Assembly: GCA_963921425.1 (NCBI GenBank)
Contig: OY992836.1
Location: 10,137,304-10,201,303, forward strand
Origin: Dryas octopetala
Lineage: Eukaryota; Streptophyta; Magnoliopsida; Rosales; Rosaceae
Length of the DNA stretch: 64,000 bases
Direction: 5' to 3'
A program made the position numbers and the translations under genes. Below are positions 40,751 to 51,135 of the stretch, one piece after another (the first letter of the stretch is position 1; each line of letters begins with the position of its first letter). The notes beneath the pieces are model-generated. The model made no database searches and had not been told where the DNA came from. It saw nothing but the letters and a program-made list of their open reading frames with translations.

Positions 40751-42600
40751 ATGGGAAAGTCGACTTGCGGTGGTGCATCATCGGGGGACAAAAAGAGAGG
40801 TCTGTGGACTCCTGAAGAGGACCAGAAGCTCTTAGCCTACATTCAACGACATGGCCAGGGAAACTGGCGTTCCTTGCCCCAGAAAGCTGGTGCAATTCAA
40901 CTCTTCAAGCTATATATAGCTATTTAATAAGCTACTATTCTTTCACAGTTTCAATTCTATTCGATCTCAACAATTAATATTGTTTTGTGTTGTATGTGGG
41001 ACTTGCTGCCTGTGTTTTATATATAGGTCTTCAAAGATGCGGCCAAAGCTGCAGACTAAGGTGGAAAAACTACCTACGACCTGATATTAAGAGGGGAAAT
41101 TTCAGTTTGGCCGAAGACCAAACCATCATTCGACTTCATGCACTTCTAGGCAACAGGTAATTAAGCATATATAATATATATGGACAATTTTAGGGTGTCT
41201 TAATTTAATATATATATACATGCTCATTTAGGTGTGGACGTTTGCACATAATGCCTACCGCTTAATGACTATTGTCGAGCACTCGATTGTGTAAAATATT
41301 TTTACATAAGCGCTCAGTTCTAATTTGTCAGCTTGTATGTTAGGAGTAATTCAAAATTGGGAAAAAGTTATATAAAATCAAGATTTTGATTTGTTTTCCC
41401 TATTTTTCTTAAGAGGAAAATTGAAAAGACAAAAATAAAGAATTATTTATCTTGACTTAGACTAAAAAGTCAATGGGCCTAAAATCCTAAACGGAAGGAA
41501 AACAAAAACTGAGCTAACTCTAATAGCGACTTGAGTATTTGGATATCTAAAAGCCTCTTTTAACTTATCTACTTGTATCATCTTGTGTGTATATATGTAG
41601 TATGTACCTAGTTACTGGTTTAGTATTTTCAATTAGGTGTATAGGTTTAGGTATTTTCAAATACGTATTTTGAAAAAGGATTAAATTTAGAATTTAAAAG
41701 ATCAGGTTTATACGAAAAGCTCATATTCTTATTAAAGTTTCATTTCTTTTAATAGCTAGTTTGCTTAATAATGACTATTTTAGGTGAACCCAACACTTTG
41801 ATGAAGTTTGTAACCAAAGTGTGGGTCTTGGCTTTATAATATACTTGAGATAGTAGAGATGATGTGTTTCAATATATTAGTCTTCATGTTAAATATATAT
41901 AATAGAGATGATGTGTTCCAGTAAGTCTTGATGTTAATGGTATATGAGTGCATGTAAATATATATGTGTCGACTGTAGGTGGTCGGCTATAGCTGCGCAC
42001 TTGCCAATGAGAACAGACAATGAGATAATGAACCACTGGAACATACATCTCAAGAAGCGACTGGCCAAGTTAGGGCTCGATCCTGTAACCCACAAGCCCA
42101 AGGCTGCAGCCAAGAATTTGTCAAAACTCGCCCACATGGCTCAGTGGGAAAGTGCTAGGCTTGAAGCAGAAGCAAAATTTGTGAGCGACTCTAAATCAAT
42201 ACACCAACATGATAATAATATTAATGCCATTAATCCTGCAGACCCAACATCAGATTTAGAGTACTACTACTCTAAGCCTGCTAATCATCATGAGCTTGCT
42301 GCACTACCACAATGTCTTGACTTAAAAAGAGTTTGGGAAAGCCTGTTGATGTCAAAGTCAGTCACAGCGGCTGTAGGCGGCAAAGATGGCGGTGTCGGTG
42401 GTGCCACCAACGTCACTGATCAAGATCATTTTCTTTCGTTTGGTAATGTTAATGTTGGTGTTAGTTCATGTGGTTTTGAGCCTCCAACATTAATATCTGC
42501 TGCATCGGTATCAAGCATGGTGGATATCTCAGATGATCATCATCAACTCTTAGGCCAATCTGGCAATGAATATTATTGCAGTCAGTACTACTACTGTTGA
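40751..42600 (+). CDS. R2R3-MYB transcription factor, MIXTA-like (MYB16/MYB106 type)
   Basis: Three exons, 40751-40889, 41027-41156 and 41979-42600, join in phase and give 296 residues. R2 (about 16-67) has W19, W39, W59; R3 (about 70-118) has F72, W91, W110, the usual plant R2R3 pattern. Intron places are the standard ones for the class. [17 protein letters not shown] (141-157) is the subgroup-9 motif of MIXTA-like factors, which drive conical cell and trichome shape and cuticle genes in the epidermis; that role is inferred from the family. Oddities: the N-terminus is [17 protein letters not shown] instead of the usual MGRSPCCDKVGLKKG, R2 has [13 protein letters not shown] for CGKSCRLRWTNYL, and the R3 recognition helix reads [15 protein letters not shown] for NEIKNYWNTHLKKRL. 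The C-terminal region is short and ends QYYYC. Confidence 0.9.
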
Positions 42601-44166
42601 ATAAAAATGTGATAATTAAGTATATTTATGATTGTATTACCCAATTTGAATATTTATAATATTTTGTACCAAGAAATGGTTTTGTACAATTTGAGAAAGT
42701 TGGTTTTGTACAAAACCAACGTACGTCTTCAAACCTAGCTTCACCGAATTATTTAAACCACCTTGTCAATTCGGTTCCACGTTCGGTAACCGACTAATTA
42801 CATAATTGAGCTTTTCGAATATGCTCAAACTTCTAATCATCAATCACAACCAAATTATTTCACATACAACCCAATAACCCACAAGCATCGCAAAATAAAC
42901 AGAATTGAATTATACATTTTCTCATGTTCGATACCTTCCGCGACTCGGTTAGGGTTTCAGAAATCGATCAACCTCGAATCGAAGAGTTTCAAGCTTTTAC
43001 AACCTGTCCAATATCACCAACCAGTCAACAATCAATCCAAGAATGACCCAATACTTGTCGGGAAGTCAAGGGTGGCCGAAATTCACAATGGCTGCCACTT
43101 TCAGCAGCTACCTAACATGGGTTTTATACAAAACAACAGCCAAACTGAATTCTTAGAATTCATCTCACTAATGTCCAAGGATTGAAAAAGGAGGAAAATC
43201 GAATGAAGGAAGCCTAAACCAGCCACCATACACAGAGGAGCCCACGGCGGTCGTACGTGGGTTTCAATTTGGGGTTTTCTGTTCTACTTACAATTGGCTC
43301 AAATCAATCACATAATCATGTAGAGGATGAAGATAGGATTAAAATGAATACCTGACTCGACCCATTTCACCATCAGGTTTGCCGGAGAATCGCCAAGAAC
43401 GCCACCGGCTTTGTGGCTTTGATCCGCCGTTGTGGGTGGTCGTCGGCGTGAAAGGAAGACACCACAGTGCTCAGTACGTCGAGAGGGAGCTATTGGTGGT
43501 GGTCCAACGTCAAGATGTGGCTGGAAAACAGAGATTGCCGGCGAGGGTTAATTAATCTCGGTTTTCGCATCGTTTCTTCGTCGTCGGCAATCGGAGGCTA
43601 GGGGAAAAGAGATTGAGGAGGAGAAGAGGAAAAGTTGGAGACCAAGATCTCCAGCGTTGGCCGCTGAACGGCAGCGCACACGCTTAAGAAGGAGATCGGA
43701 GAAAGAGACAGAGGAGAGAGAAGAAAGAGAAATGAGAGACGCAACTGGGGAAAAATGAGAAGAAATTTCTGGCTTTTGGGTTTTAAAACCATAGGGTGCG
43801 AAATGACCATAATGCCCGCCAAACTCTCAAACCGTAACTCCAAATCACGTTCCGTTTGCGTCTACGCACTCGTGAGTTCGAGAACTTTCCAGATAATTTG
43901 ATTTCCTAATTTTTATTGTTCCTCAACGGTTTACGTAAATAATTTAAAATACAAATAATTCACCAAAATTAACTCCGAGGCCCGAAAAACGTTCATTACA
44001 ATTCTGTGAACTCGTCTCGAGTAACTTTATTTTCCCACAATCTCAAATCCATTTATTAACCTCCAAAATATCTCAAATAATTTCCAATGTCTCCAAATTA
44101 ACATAATAAATATAAATAAATTACTTATTCTCCAAAATAATTTATAAAAAATTTCAAGGTCTCATA
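42601..44166. other. Intergenic DNA with LTR-like relic
   Basis: After the MYB 3' region, about 42690-44165 reads on the minus strand like a worn retrotransposon LTR or leader (CGCCG-rich segment, pyrimidine runs, then A+T-rich text). It has no ORF with recognisable domains and no partner copy in the window. Treated as unresolved. Confidence 0.3.
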
Positions 44167-44412
44167 GGGGGTTCCGTATAACTTGGGACAAAAATGATTT
44201 ATGGGGGGTTCAAAATAGAACCCCCAACTTGAGAGAAGATTGATTTATGGAAGGTTTTCAGAACAAAATCCCCAACTTGAGAGAAGATTGATTTATGGAG
44301 AGTTCAGAACAGAACCCCCAACTTGAGAGAAAAATGATTTATGGAGAGTTCTGTACTGAACCCCCAACTTGAGAGAAGATTGATTTATGGAGGGTTCAGA
44401 ATAGAACCCTCA
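44167..44412. repeat. About 46-bp tandem repeat, five or more units
   Basis: Units contain GATTTATGGAGAGTTC, GAACCCCCAACTTGAGAGAA and short linkers of variable length (46-48 bp). Each unit holds a small inverted pair GGGTTC...GAACCC. The first unit (44167-44195) is partial (GGGGTTCCG...AACTTGGGACA). Confidence 0.9.
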
Positions 44413-46264
44413 GCTACAATCTCGCAGTAAATCTCTCTTGGATTGAAAAAACAATAAAACATTCTTCTCTTTGTACTTTCTCCTTCAGCATTTCAGTCTT
44501 TTTTTCTATTTTCTAAATCCCTTTTCTGAAATTGCTCACCTTATTTTATAGGCAACATGAGAGCCTAAGAGATGAGGATATGATGAGATAACTCCTTATT
44601 TGAAATAAAACTGATCTTATCATAGGTTGATAACCTTCAATTCAAAATTGATAATTATCTCCTAATTATTCTTTAATATAGCATTCTCACATTTATCAAC
44701 TTGTGCATTTCAAAATGTGAAGGTAATCCACATTATCCAATTTGTGGCACCAGCCACACACCTATGTGACGTGGGGCTCTATCCCCATTTTATTTCAATT
44801 GTTTTAATGGTTCAACAACTACTGATTAACACCCCGGTAGTCCACCACAACATGGGGTTTGAGTTGTTTGAGGTTGGCGATGTATGCTTCAACGACTTTG
44901 GAAATAGATTTTGAGTGGATTGAATATGTATTGATTTTCTGTATTGATAACTCGTTGTTTTTTATCCAATCATTAAACATATTAAGTGCTTGTAGTTGTT
45001 CAAAATTTGTCCTATTAAGGACCTGTTTGGTTCAAGTTTTGGAGGTTTGAAAATAAGAAATCAATTCTATTCTCATGTTTGGTAAGTACATGGAAGGGAA
45101 ATCATTTCCTGGTCCAAGGGAAATGATTTCCCTTATTGGAGGGAAAATGAAACGCTTGATGGAGCTTGAGTTTTGTTTTCTTCCTCTTAGGGAAACATTT
45201 ATTGCTTATTTTGTGGACTAAACTAACCCTGATATTACTTTTGTTTAATAAATAAGGGTATAATTGGAAAACTAGACCAATTTTATTTCTTATTCCTGCA
45301 CAAACCAAACAATGGAATGAAATGAAAATAGAATTATTGGTTTATTTTCCCAACATTACCAAACGGGGGAATGATAATCTTACATTCTCTTCCCCCTAAA
45401 AAAGGAAAAGGAATTAATTTTCCAAAAAAATTAGACTAATCCTAAAGGTTTTGTGTATGTCTTATAGTCTAGTTTACTAGAAACATGCTACAGCGGCATT
45501 ATTGGCCACGATGACCGGCCATATGGAATGGTAGTAAAATGATTGATCTTGCTAGCTTGTTACTCGATCTGCGACTTAATTATTATTAAGTATTGATGTC
45601 ATACATTATATAGATATGTAGCACGTCCTATATATGGTATGAAAATAAAATGCGAAGGAATTTAGACATTCATTTCAAAACTAATTAGAAAGAGGAAGAG
45701 TAGCCCAAACCCTTATAAGCCTCACATTTTTTATGTGAGATCTTTCTTTCAACAAAATGGACCAGCTAACTATATATGGATTATGGACCTGCAGCCTATA
45801 TGATGACATGCCTGCTATCCAGTTAATGATCACTGTTGATGCCAAAAATTAAGAGTCGATATGCATGTGAGGTGGATGGTCTTCCCTATCTTCCTTGCTT
45901 GGGTCCTCCTCGGGTTAAGGTGATCAAGCTTGAAGATTCTTTGCTAATGACATTTCCTAGATAAACAAGAACAAACTATCTCCAAAGAAGTACCGATATG
46001 ATATCAGCTTGGTACTCTTCAATGATGAAGTTAGGCAAGTCTAAAAGGATTTTGACGGAGGTTTTGAATGTGTAAAAAGAGTTGAGATATATCCCTTGAA
46101 ATGGTTATGAGCATGTTTTTTTATAGGCAAAGTAGAGGGGTGAGATATTTTACGTGTATGAAGATGTGAGTCATGGATGGTGCCACGTCCTCAATTATGA
46201 ATAGTAATATGCACAATCACCATGAAAGGTACATTAAATGATAGAGAGAAACTTATCCACACCA
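44413..46264. other. Intergenic DNA with a MITE-like segment
   Basis: About 45017-45365 begins ACCTGTTTGGTTCAAG and ends near ATTACCAAACGGGG. It also has CTGCACAAACCAAACAATGG just before. It looks like a PIF/Harbinger-type MITE, but borders are not exact. The rest is A+T-rich without a recognised gene. Confidence 0.35.
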
Positions 46265-46368
46265 GTGTCACTGAGGTGGTATCCCGGTGCAGAGAGAAGG
46301 TTAGGCAAAGGGTGGGTCCCACTGATGCCCACCCTCCTCTATGCACTAGAATGCCACCTCAGTGGCAC
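46265..46368. repeat. Foldback repeat, about 104 bp
   Basis: GTGTCACTGAGGTGGTATCC at the left faces the reverse complement of GGAATGCCACCTCAGTGGCAC-like text at the right (ending 46368), and the pairing goes on through TGCA-AGAG-AGG and GGGTCCCA. It could be a tiny MITE. No coding content. Confidence 0.6.
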
Positions 46369-46951
46369 GGTTGCAGACAAGTTTTTTTTTTTTTTTTTTT
46401 TAAATGATAACATACTAAATACAAGTCTCAACCTAAAGCATGTTTCAAGCAATAATGCGGATGTAGTGGGAATTGAGATCGAGGTTGTCCCATCAAACCT
46501 AAAACTATCATAATGGATCTTACACAATGTTGGAGCTACTCAAGGGTACGCGGTGAAGTAATATCTGAATGCTGCCTTAGGGCGTTTGGCAAGGTCGGCT
46601 CCTGCAGTCTACAGAGGGCTTGGGCCGACCCGATGGGAAGGGTGGACCATCTGAAGTATTTCACTTGTCCAGTCAGTGTTTTGACTAGTCAAAACGTTGA
46701 CAAGTCAGAGTGCCAAGTAATTTACTAAACCTTAATCACGTGCAGTTCTGTCATTGGTCGACTTGGACTCAGTGAATTTATTCATAAACAATCAGTATTC
46801 AAGCTCGATCAGTACCTTAATATTCAATCAATATTCAAGCTAATACCTTTATATGTATGAGGGCGCCTACAAATAATGCCCTATTTTTTCTTGGACGAAA
46901 AAAATCGTATATTAATATATATATATATGTAAAGGATTTCGATATCCTTTA
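46369..46951. other. Intergenic DNA
   Basis: T run at about 46382-46401, then unrecognised sequence. The 46510-46740 part is G+C-richer but has no domain-like frame. Confidence 0.35.
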
Positions 46952-48218
46952 TCGTGTGTTTGGATAGAAGAAAAAAAGTTGGGATTTCAAGAATTATACA
47001 CGCTAATTACCTCGTTTGGCAACTCAAATATGGAAAAGTTGAAATTACGTGCGGGAAAAAGTGATGGAATTGAGGTTCTCGAATTCCAGATTTAAATTTC
47101 ATCTAAATTGATAGAATTTTGTGAATTTCACACAAGCAGGAATTTTCACTTTCCTACACATCAAAGCTTTGATGTATTAGCACTGAGTTAAACATCCTGC
47201 TTTTCAATACTGCTCTCTATTTTTCTGTTTTTTGTAAACGCTCATCAGATTTGAGATTAGACTTTGAGCATCTCATTATATTTATGTTTTTTTTTTTTAA
47301 TTCAAAACTTCAGAATAGGTTTCTGATCTTCGTACTTTCTGAATAGATTGTGTAATTTTTGTAGATTTCCAAATGGGTTTTGTGAAACTGAAATTTTTTC
47401 TTGTTTGAATTCGATACAGGTTCGGTTAATTTTGGGATTAGATAAATTGATATGAGTTAATTTGTATAAATTGATGTCGGTTATGCTTTTCCTGCTATTG
47501 ATATGAGTTTTGGATGTTAACTTGTGTAGATTACATTTGGTGGTGTTGGCTCATACTGCCATTTTTATGGTTGTTGGTTCTTACAGTCATTTTTACGGTT
47601 GTTATTTGCTTTTGTTTCCTATTTAATTATGCTAGAAATGGACTCGTCACCGGTAGCGTCTCTCCTTCGGAGACTCCCGGAGAGAATCGAAGTTCCGAGC
47701 GAGGAGATCGATAAGTTCTTTGCCACAGCCGAGAAGTACGAGCAAAAGCACTTTACAGAGAAGTACACTTTGATTTTTTCAAGGACGTGCCTTTGGAGGG
47801 TCGGTATCAGTGGGTTCATTTGAAGCCATAAACACCAAGAAATGCATGTATATGTTCAGCACAAGAATTTTCTCCATTAAAATAGGGAGGCACCATTCTT
47901 TGTTTGTGAAGAGGCAAGCTTACTATTTAGTATTCTTTTGATTAATTGCTTTGGTAAACATATGTCTAGTAAATATCCAAGGAATTGTTTGCTTTTTTTC
48001 GTATGAGTTAGTAATAGCCTAATAGGTTAAATTTTTAACATAAACTTTATGAGTTATCCAAACAATAAAAATTGTAATTCCTATCATTTTTCAAATTCCG
48101 AATCCATGACATCCAAATAATAAAATTTGCAATTGATGAAATTTTAAATGATTGAATTATAAATTTCAGCATTTAAGAATTTTTATGAAATTTGAAATTA
48201 CTTCATCCAAACACACTG
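46952..48218. mobile_element. TIR element enclosing a KRP gene fragment
   Basis: The left end is TCGTGTGTTTGGATAGAAG and the right end, reverse complemented, is CAGTGTGTTTGGATGAAG. Twelve bases (GTGTGTTTGGAT) are identical. TTA stands outside both ends (46949-46951 and 48219-48221), which fits a PIF/Harbinger-type 3-bp duplication. The 1267-bp inside has no transposase but does hold a coding relic at 47638-47831. The TIR is short, so the element call is moderate. Confidence 0.5.
47638..47831 (+). pseudogene. C-terminal fragment of a CDK inhibitor (KRP/ICK)
   Basis: From 47638 the frame reads PERIEVPSEEIDKFFATAEK followed by YEQKHFTEKYT. After an apparent one-base deletion near 47767 it goes on as DFFKDVPLEGRYQWVHLKP, with a stop at 47829-47831. 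This matches the conserved C-terminal CDK/cyclin-binding region of plant Kip-related proteins (EIEEFF..AE....F.EKYNFD....PLEGRYEWV). The N-terminal part is missing and the frame is broken, so no working inhibitor is made. No intron interrupts the fragment. It sits inside a TIR element, which suggests capture. Confidence 0.8.
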
Positions 48219-48221
48219 TTA

Positions 48222-48741
48222 TTGATTTTTCTGTGTTGATCTCGATCGTTATTATATATAATGAGAGGTCTTTTTGTTAAAATAAGATTTAAGAGTGATC
48301 TAATTTAAGGTTTTTTGTGTTCATTGATTGATCCTAAGAGAATATCGTATTCCCTATATGTATATCAAATGGTAATTAAACTGCTTAATTCTAGGTTTGC
48401 CTTCACCTGAACATTGATGATGTGTTTTATAAGCTTGGCAGCAGTATATTTTAATATTACTCCAAGCCATCGGCACCTGATTTGTCGATTTAAAGTTAAA
48501 GTTCAACTCTACAATCAACCAAATCACAAAGTTAAAACCAACTTAAGTAATTCTACCCCTTTATAAAGATAAATCTGTCGAAAAACTTGATAAAAAACTA
48601 TGGTGGAAGCAAAGACGGTCGCTACAAGATGCGATCAACGGCCAATTTTAAAAAAATGACATCAAGGGATCGGCACCCTTGCCAATTGCTCAGCACTTGA
48701 AATTTGAAATTAAAAAAAATAAAGTGCGGTAATTTAGTTAG
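48222..48741. other. Intergenic DNA
   Basis: No gene or element recognised between the TIR element and the solo LTR. Confidence 0.4.
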
Positions 48742-49210
48742 TGTTGATGCAAAAATTCGTAAGGGACATGCGACAACTTAAGGAGGATGATCTGACTGAT
48801 TGGAAGCCTTGCTGGATGATGAAGTGGATGTGGATGTAGACTTGAGATCTTTCTGCACAAACACAAGATCAAGGAGAAGGACTGGTGTGGTACCAGCCAA
48901 ATACGCTCCGATGATGAAGTCATTGAAGTGTATTTGAAGGTGTTTGAGTAAGAACAAGGAAGAACAAATGATGAACTTGAGAGAATAAGGAAGAACAAGG
49001 TAAGATCTTCTGGGTTTATTCTCAGCAAGTTGAGTGTATTTTGATAGGCCTTTTTGTGAGTAAAAATCTGAACCCTTTCCTTTGTGCATATAAGTGGGTT
49101 TATATAGACAAAAGAAGTAGTGAATGTTAAGTTACTTGCATGAGGATGAACTGCTGAGAAGAGGCCACGCATTTGGCCATGAACAGTAGCATGCACAGCT
49201 GCCCCTATCT

Positions 49211-49237
49211 TTGCATTCAATGTTGCATTGAATGCAA
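49211..49237. repeat. Solo LTR hairpin
   Basis: The arms TTGCATTCAATG and CATTGAATGCAA are the same as in the Tat LTRs, with a different 3-base loop (TTG here, CAG there). It lies 105 bases upstream of the minus-strand TATA box. Confidence 0.9.
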
Positions 49238-49992
49238 GTATGGAAGAACAAGTGGGATGCCCTCATAGTCATGGTTGTGAGCTGGAATGTCTCATCTGTC
49301 AGAAAGTCATGTCAGGTGCACTTGAGTATGACGGTTCGTCCCAATGTGATCTTCTTAGAATGGCAGTGGGAGGCCGAGCCGATCTGAACACATATGTCCT
49401 TATGTGTAGATGTGAAATCTATGTGTGATCAGATCGGACATGGACAAGTTGGCTGAGCCGATCAGGTAGATAGTGTAGTGATCCCTTCAAGTGGAAACCA
49501 GCTGTGATTATAATTTGAGAGGATGATCACCAAAGGCCGAGCCGAACCGTGTGTCCACTTCATTATGGATTTCTCCAAGTGTAGAGAAACGGTGTTGATT
49601 GGTTCGGATCGACAGGAGGCAGTTCCTAGGCCGAGCCGAACACATGTCATATGTGAATCTCCTATGTATGAGGCAGTAAGATGTGCCAAATTGGAAGAGT
49701 AGGGCATTGAGCTGAGTCGAACCAAGTGGTCGAGATAATTCAGTGATGACAAGATTGTCAAAGCAAGTCCGATCATGATTATTTGACCAAGCCAAAGTGA
49801 TAAGACGATTGGGGTGGCTGACCATGTCAACCGTTGACTGGTCAAGATGTCACGTAGGATCTTTGAGGCGGTGGATTAGAATATCCGAGCCGAGCTAAAT
49901 ATATGACTTTGTAAATGTCTCATGTACAATGATCATCTCGTCTAGTTTGATCGACAAAATGATGATCTGGCCCGAGCCGAGCCAAGGTGAGT

Positions 49993-50110
49993 TGTACAAT
50001 CGTCATCTCGTCTGGTCGAGCCGATCTGAGATGTACAATCATGGTCTCGTTTGGCCGAGCCGATCCGAGCTGTACAATCATGAACTCGTCTAGTCGAGTC
50101 GATCCGAGCT
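49993..50110. repeat. 39-bp tandem repeat in the solo LTR
   Basis: Units start at 49993, 50032 and 50071 (TGTACAATC, then CTCGTCTGGTCGAGCCGATC). A diverged relative begins at 49923. These repeats are absent from the LTRs at 17 and 30 kb and account for part of the extra length. Confidence 0.88.
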
Positions 50111-50481
50111 GAAGACTTTGGAAGTGATGTTTCAGGTTCTAATAGAATGTTTAATGGTTGAAATGTGACTGGAGAAAGATGATCTCCAGACCCGAGCCGA
50201 ACTGATGGTATCCGAAAAAGATGATCTCTCGAATTTCTGGTAGATCCCAATGTCAATTCGGATCGGACATGGGTAACCCGAAGGTAAGAGCCGATCTCAT
50301 ATGTACATGTTGTTGGCATTGCTAAGCTGAGATGATGACATAGATGGCTGGGTCTGATCAAGTTGACCATTGAAAAGTCAAAGCAAAAATGGGACCTGGT
50401 GTGCCACATGTTGATCTGTGATTGACCATTGAATCTATGTGGATTTATCCACAAATAGTTAGCTTAGGATATTATTTAATT

Positions 50482-50683
50482 CAGTAGTGCTAGGTATACC
50501 ACATTTTTATACCATAATTTCATACCACCTTATGTGGCAACTTACATGGCATTCATACATTGGATACTAAAAAATAAAAAGAAAAACCCAAAAAGAAAAA
50601 GAAAAACTCTGTCGAATAAAGTAATGACACGTGAGATGGTATAAGAATGTGGTATAAGAAATGTGGTAAGTATAGCATTATTC
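50482..50683. mobile_element. MULE-type MITE with 9-bp target duplication
   Basis: The ends CAGTAGTGCTAGGTATACCAC and, reverse complemented, GAATAATGCTATACTTACCAC continue as matching ACCACATT...TATACCA arms for about 50 bp. TATTTAATT stands on both sides (50473-50481 and 50684-50692), the 9-bp length typical of Mutator-like elements. 202 bp, non-coding. Confidence 0.85.
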
Positions 50684-50884
50684 TATTTAATTATAGTTGT
50701 CACTTTTTTGTCGGAGTTTTTGTAGCATGCATATATATTAGCTTAGGATATTATAAGCATATGTTTATCTGTGATGGATGAAGTACTAGTACTGCACTTT
50801 AGGATTATGGGTTTTGGAAAAACTATATTCACTATCTCCTCCCAAAATTGTAGCTGTTAATCATGAAAGTCCAAGCAATTAACC

Positions 50885-51135
50885 ACATGCATTTCTCTTA
50901 AACATCTCACCGAACACCTTATAATTAATTAAGCAGCTCCAATCACTCCGGCCACCTCTCGGATGCATTTCACTCGATCAGTGTCGTAACTCGTAAGCAC
51001 AAATAAATTTGCTCTAAAACCACGTACATTTTAATTATCAGTACAAAATTAAACCACATCTGCATGAAGGGAATGCGAAGCAATTGGGCATTGTTCCATG
51101 CTCTTCATCCTAGCTACGTACTAAACAAAATTACT
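50885..51135 (-). pseudogene. Second PPR gene relic
   Basis: The minus strand has ARMKSME and ASHSLH (frame-shifted FPSVIK-type block), then FRANLFV, GGVIGAA and KVFGEMFKRN in separate frames with stops between. The DNA at 51068-51110 matches 17040-17085 (AAGGGAATG(C/T)GAAGCAATTGGGCATT, ATGCTCTTCATCC), so both relics come from the same PPR subfamily. Confidence 0.6.

Larger units (their letters stand above)
48742..50457 (-). mobile_element. Solo LTR related to the 17-30 kb Tat element
   Basis: On the minus strand it starts TATTTGTGGATAAATCCACA and ends TTTTTGCATCAACA, matching the ends of the Tat LTR. The 3' part, with hairpin (49211-49237), TATA (49099-49106) and AGCAAGGCTTC, is clearly alike. 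It is flanked by identical GTTAG at 48737-48741 and 50458-50462. At 1716 bp it is about 640 bp longer than the other LTRs, so it is a related subfamily. The absence of internal sequence and the perfect duplication point to LTR-LTR recombination. The start is TA rather than TG. Confidence 0.92.
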
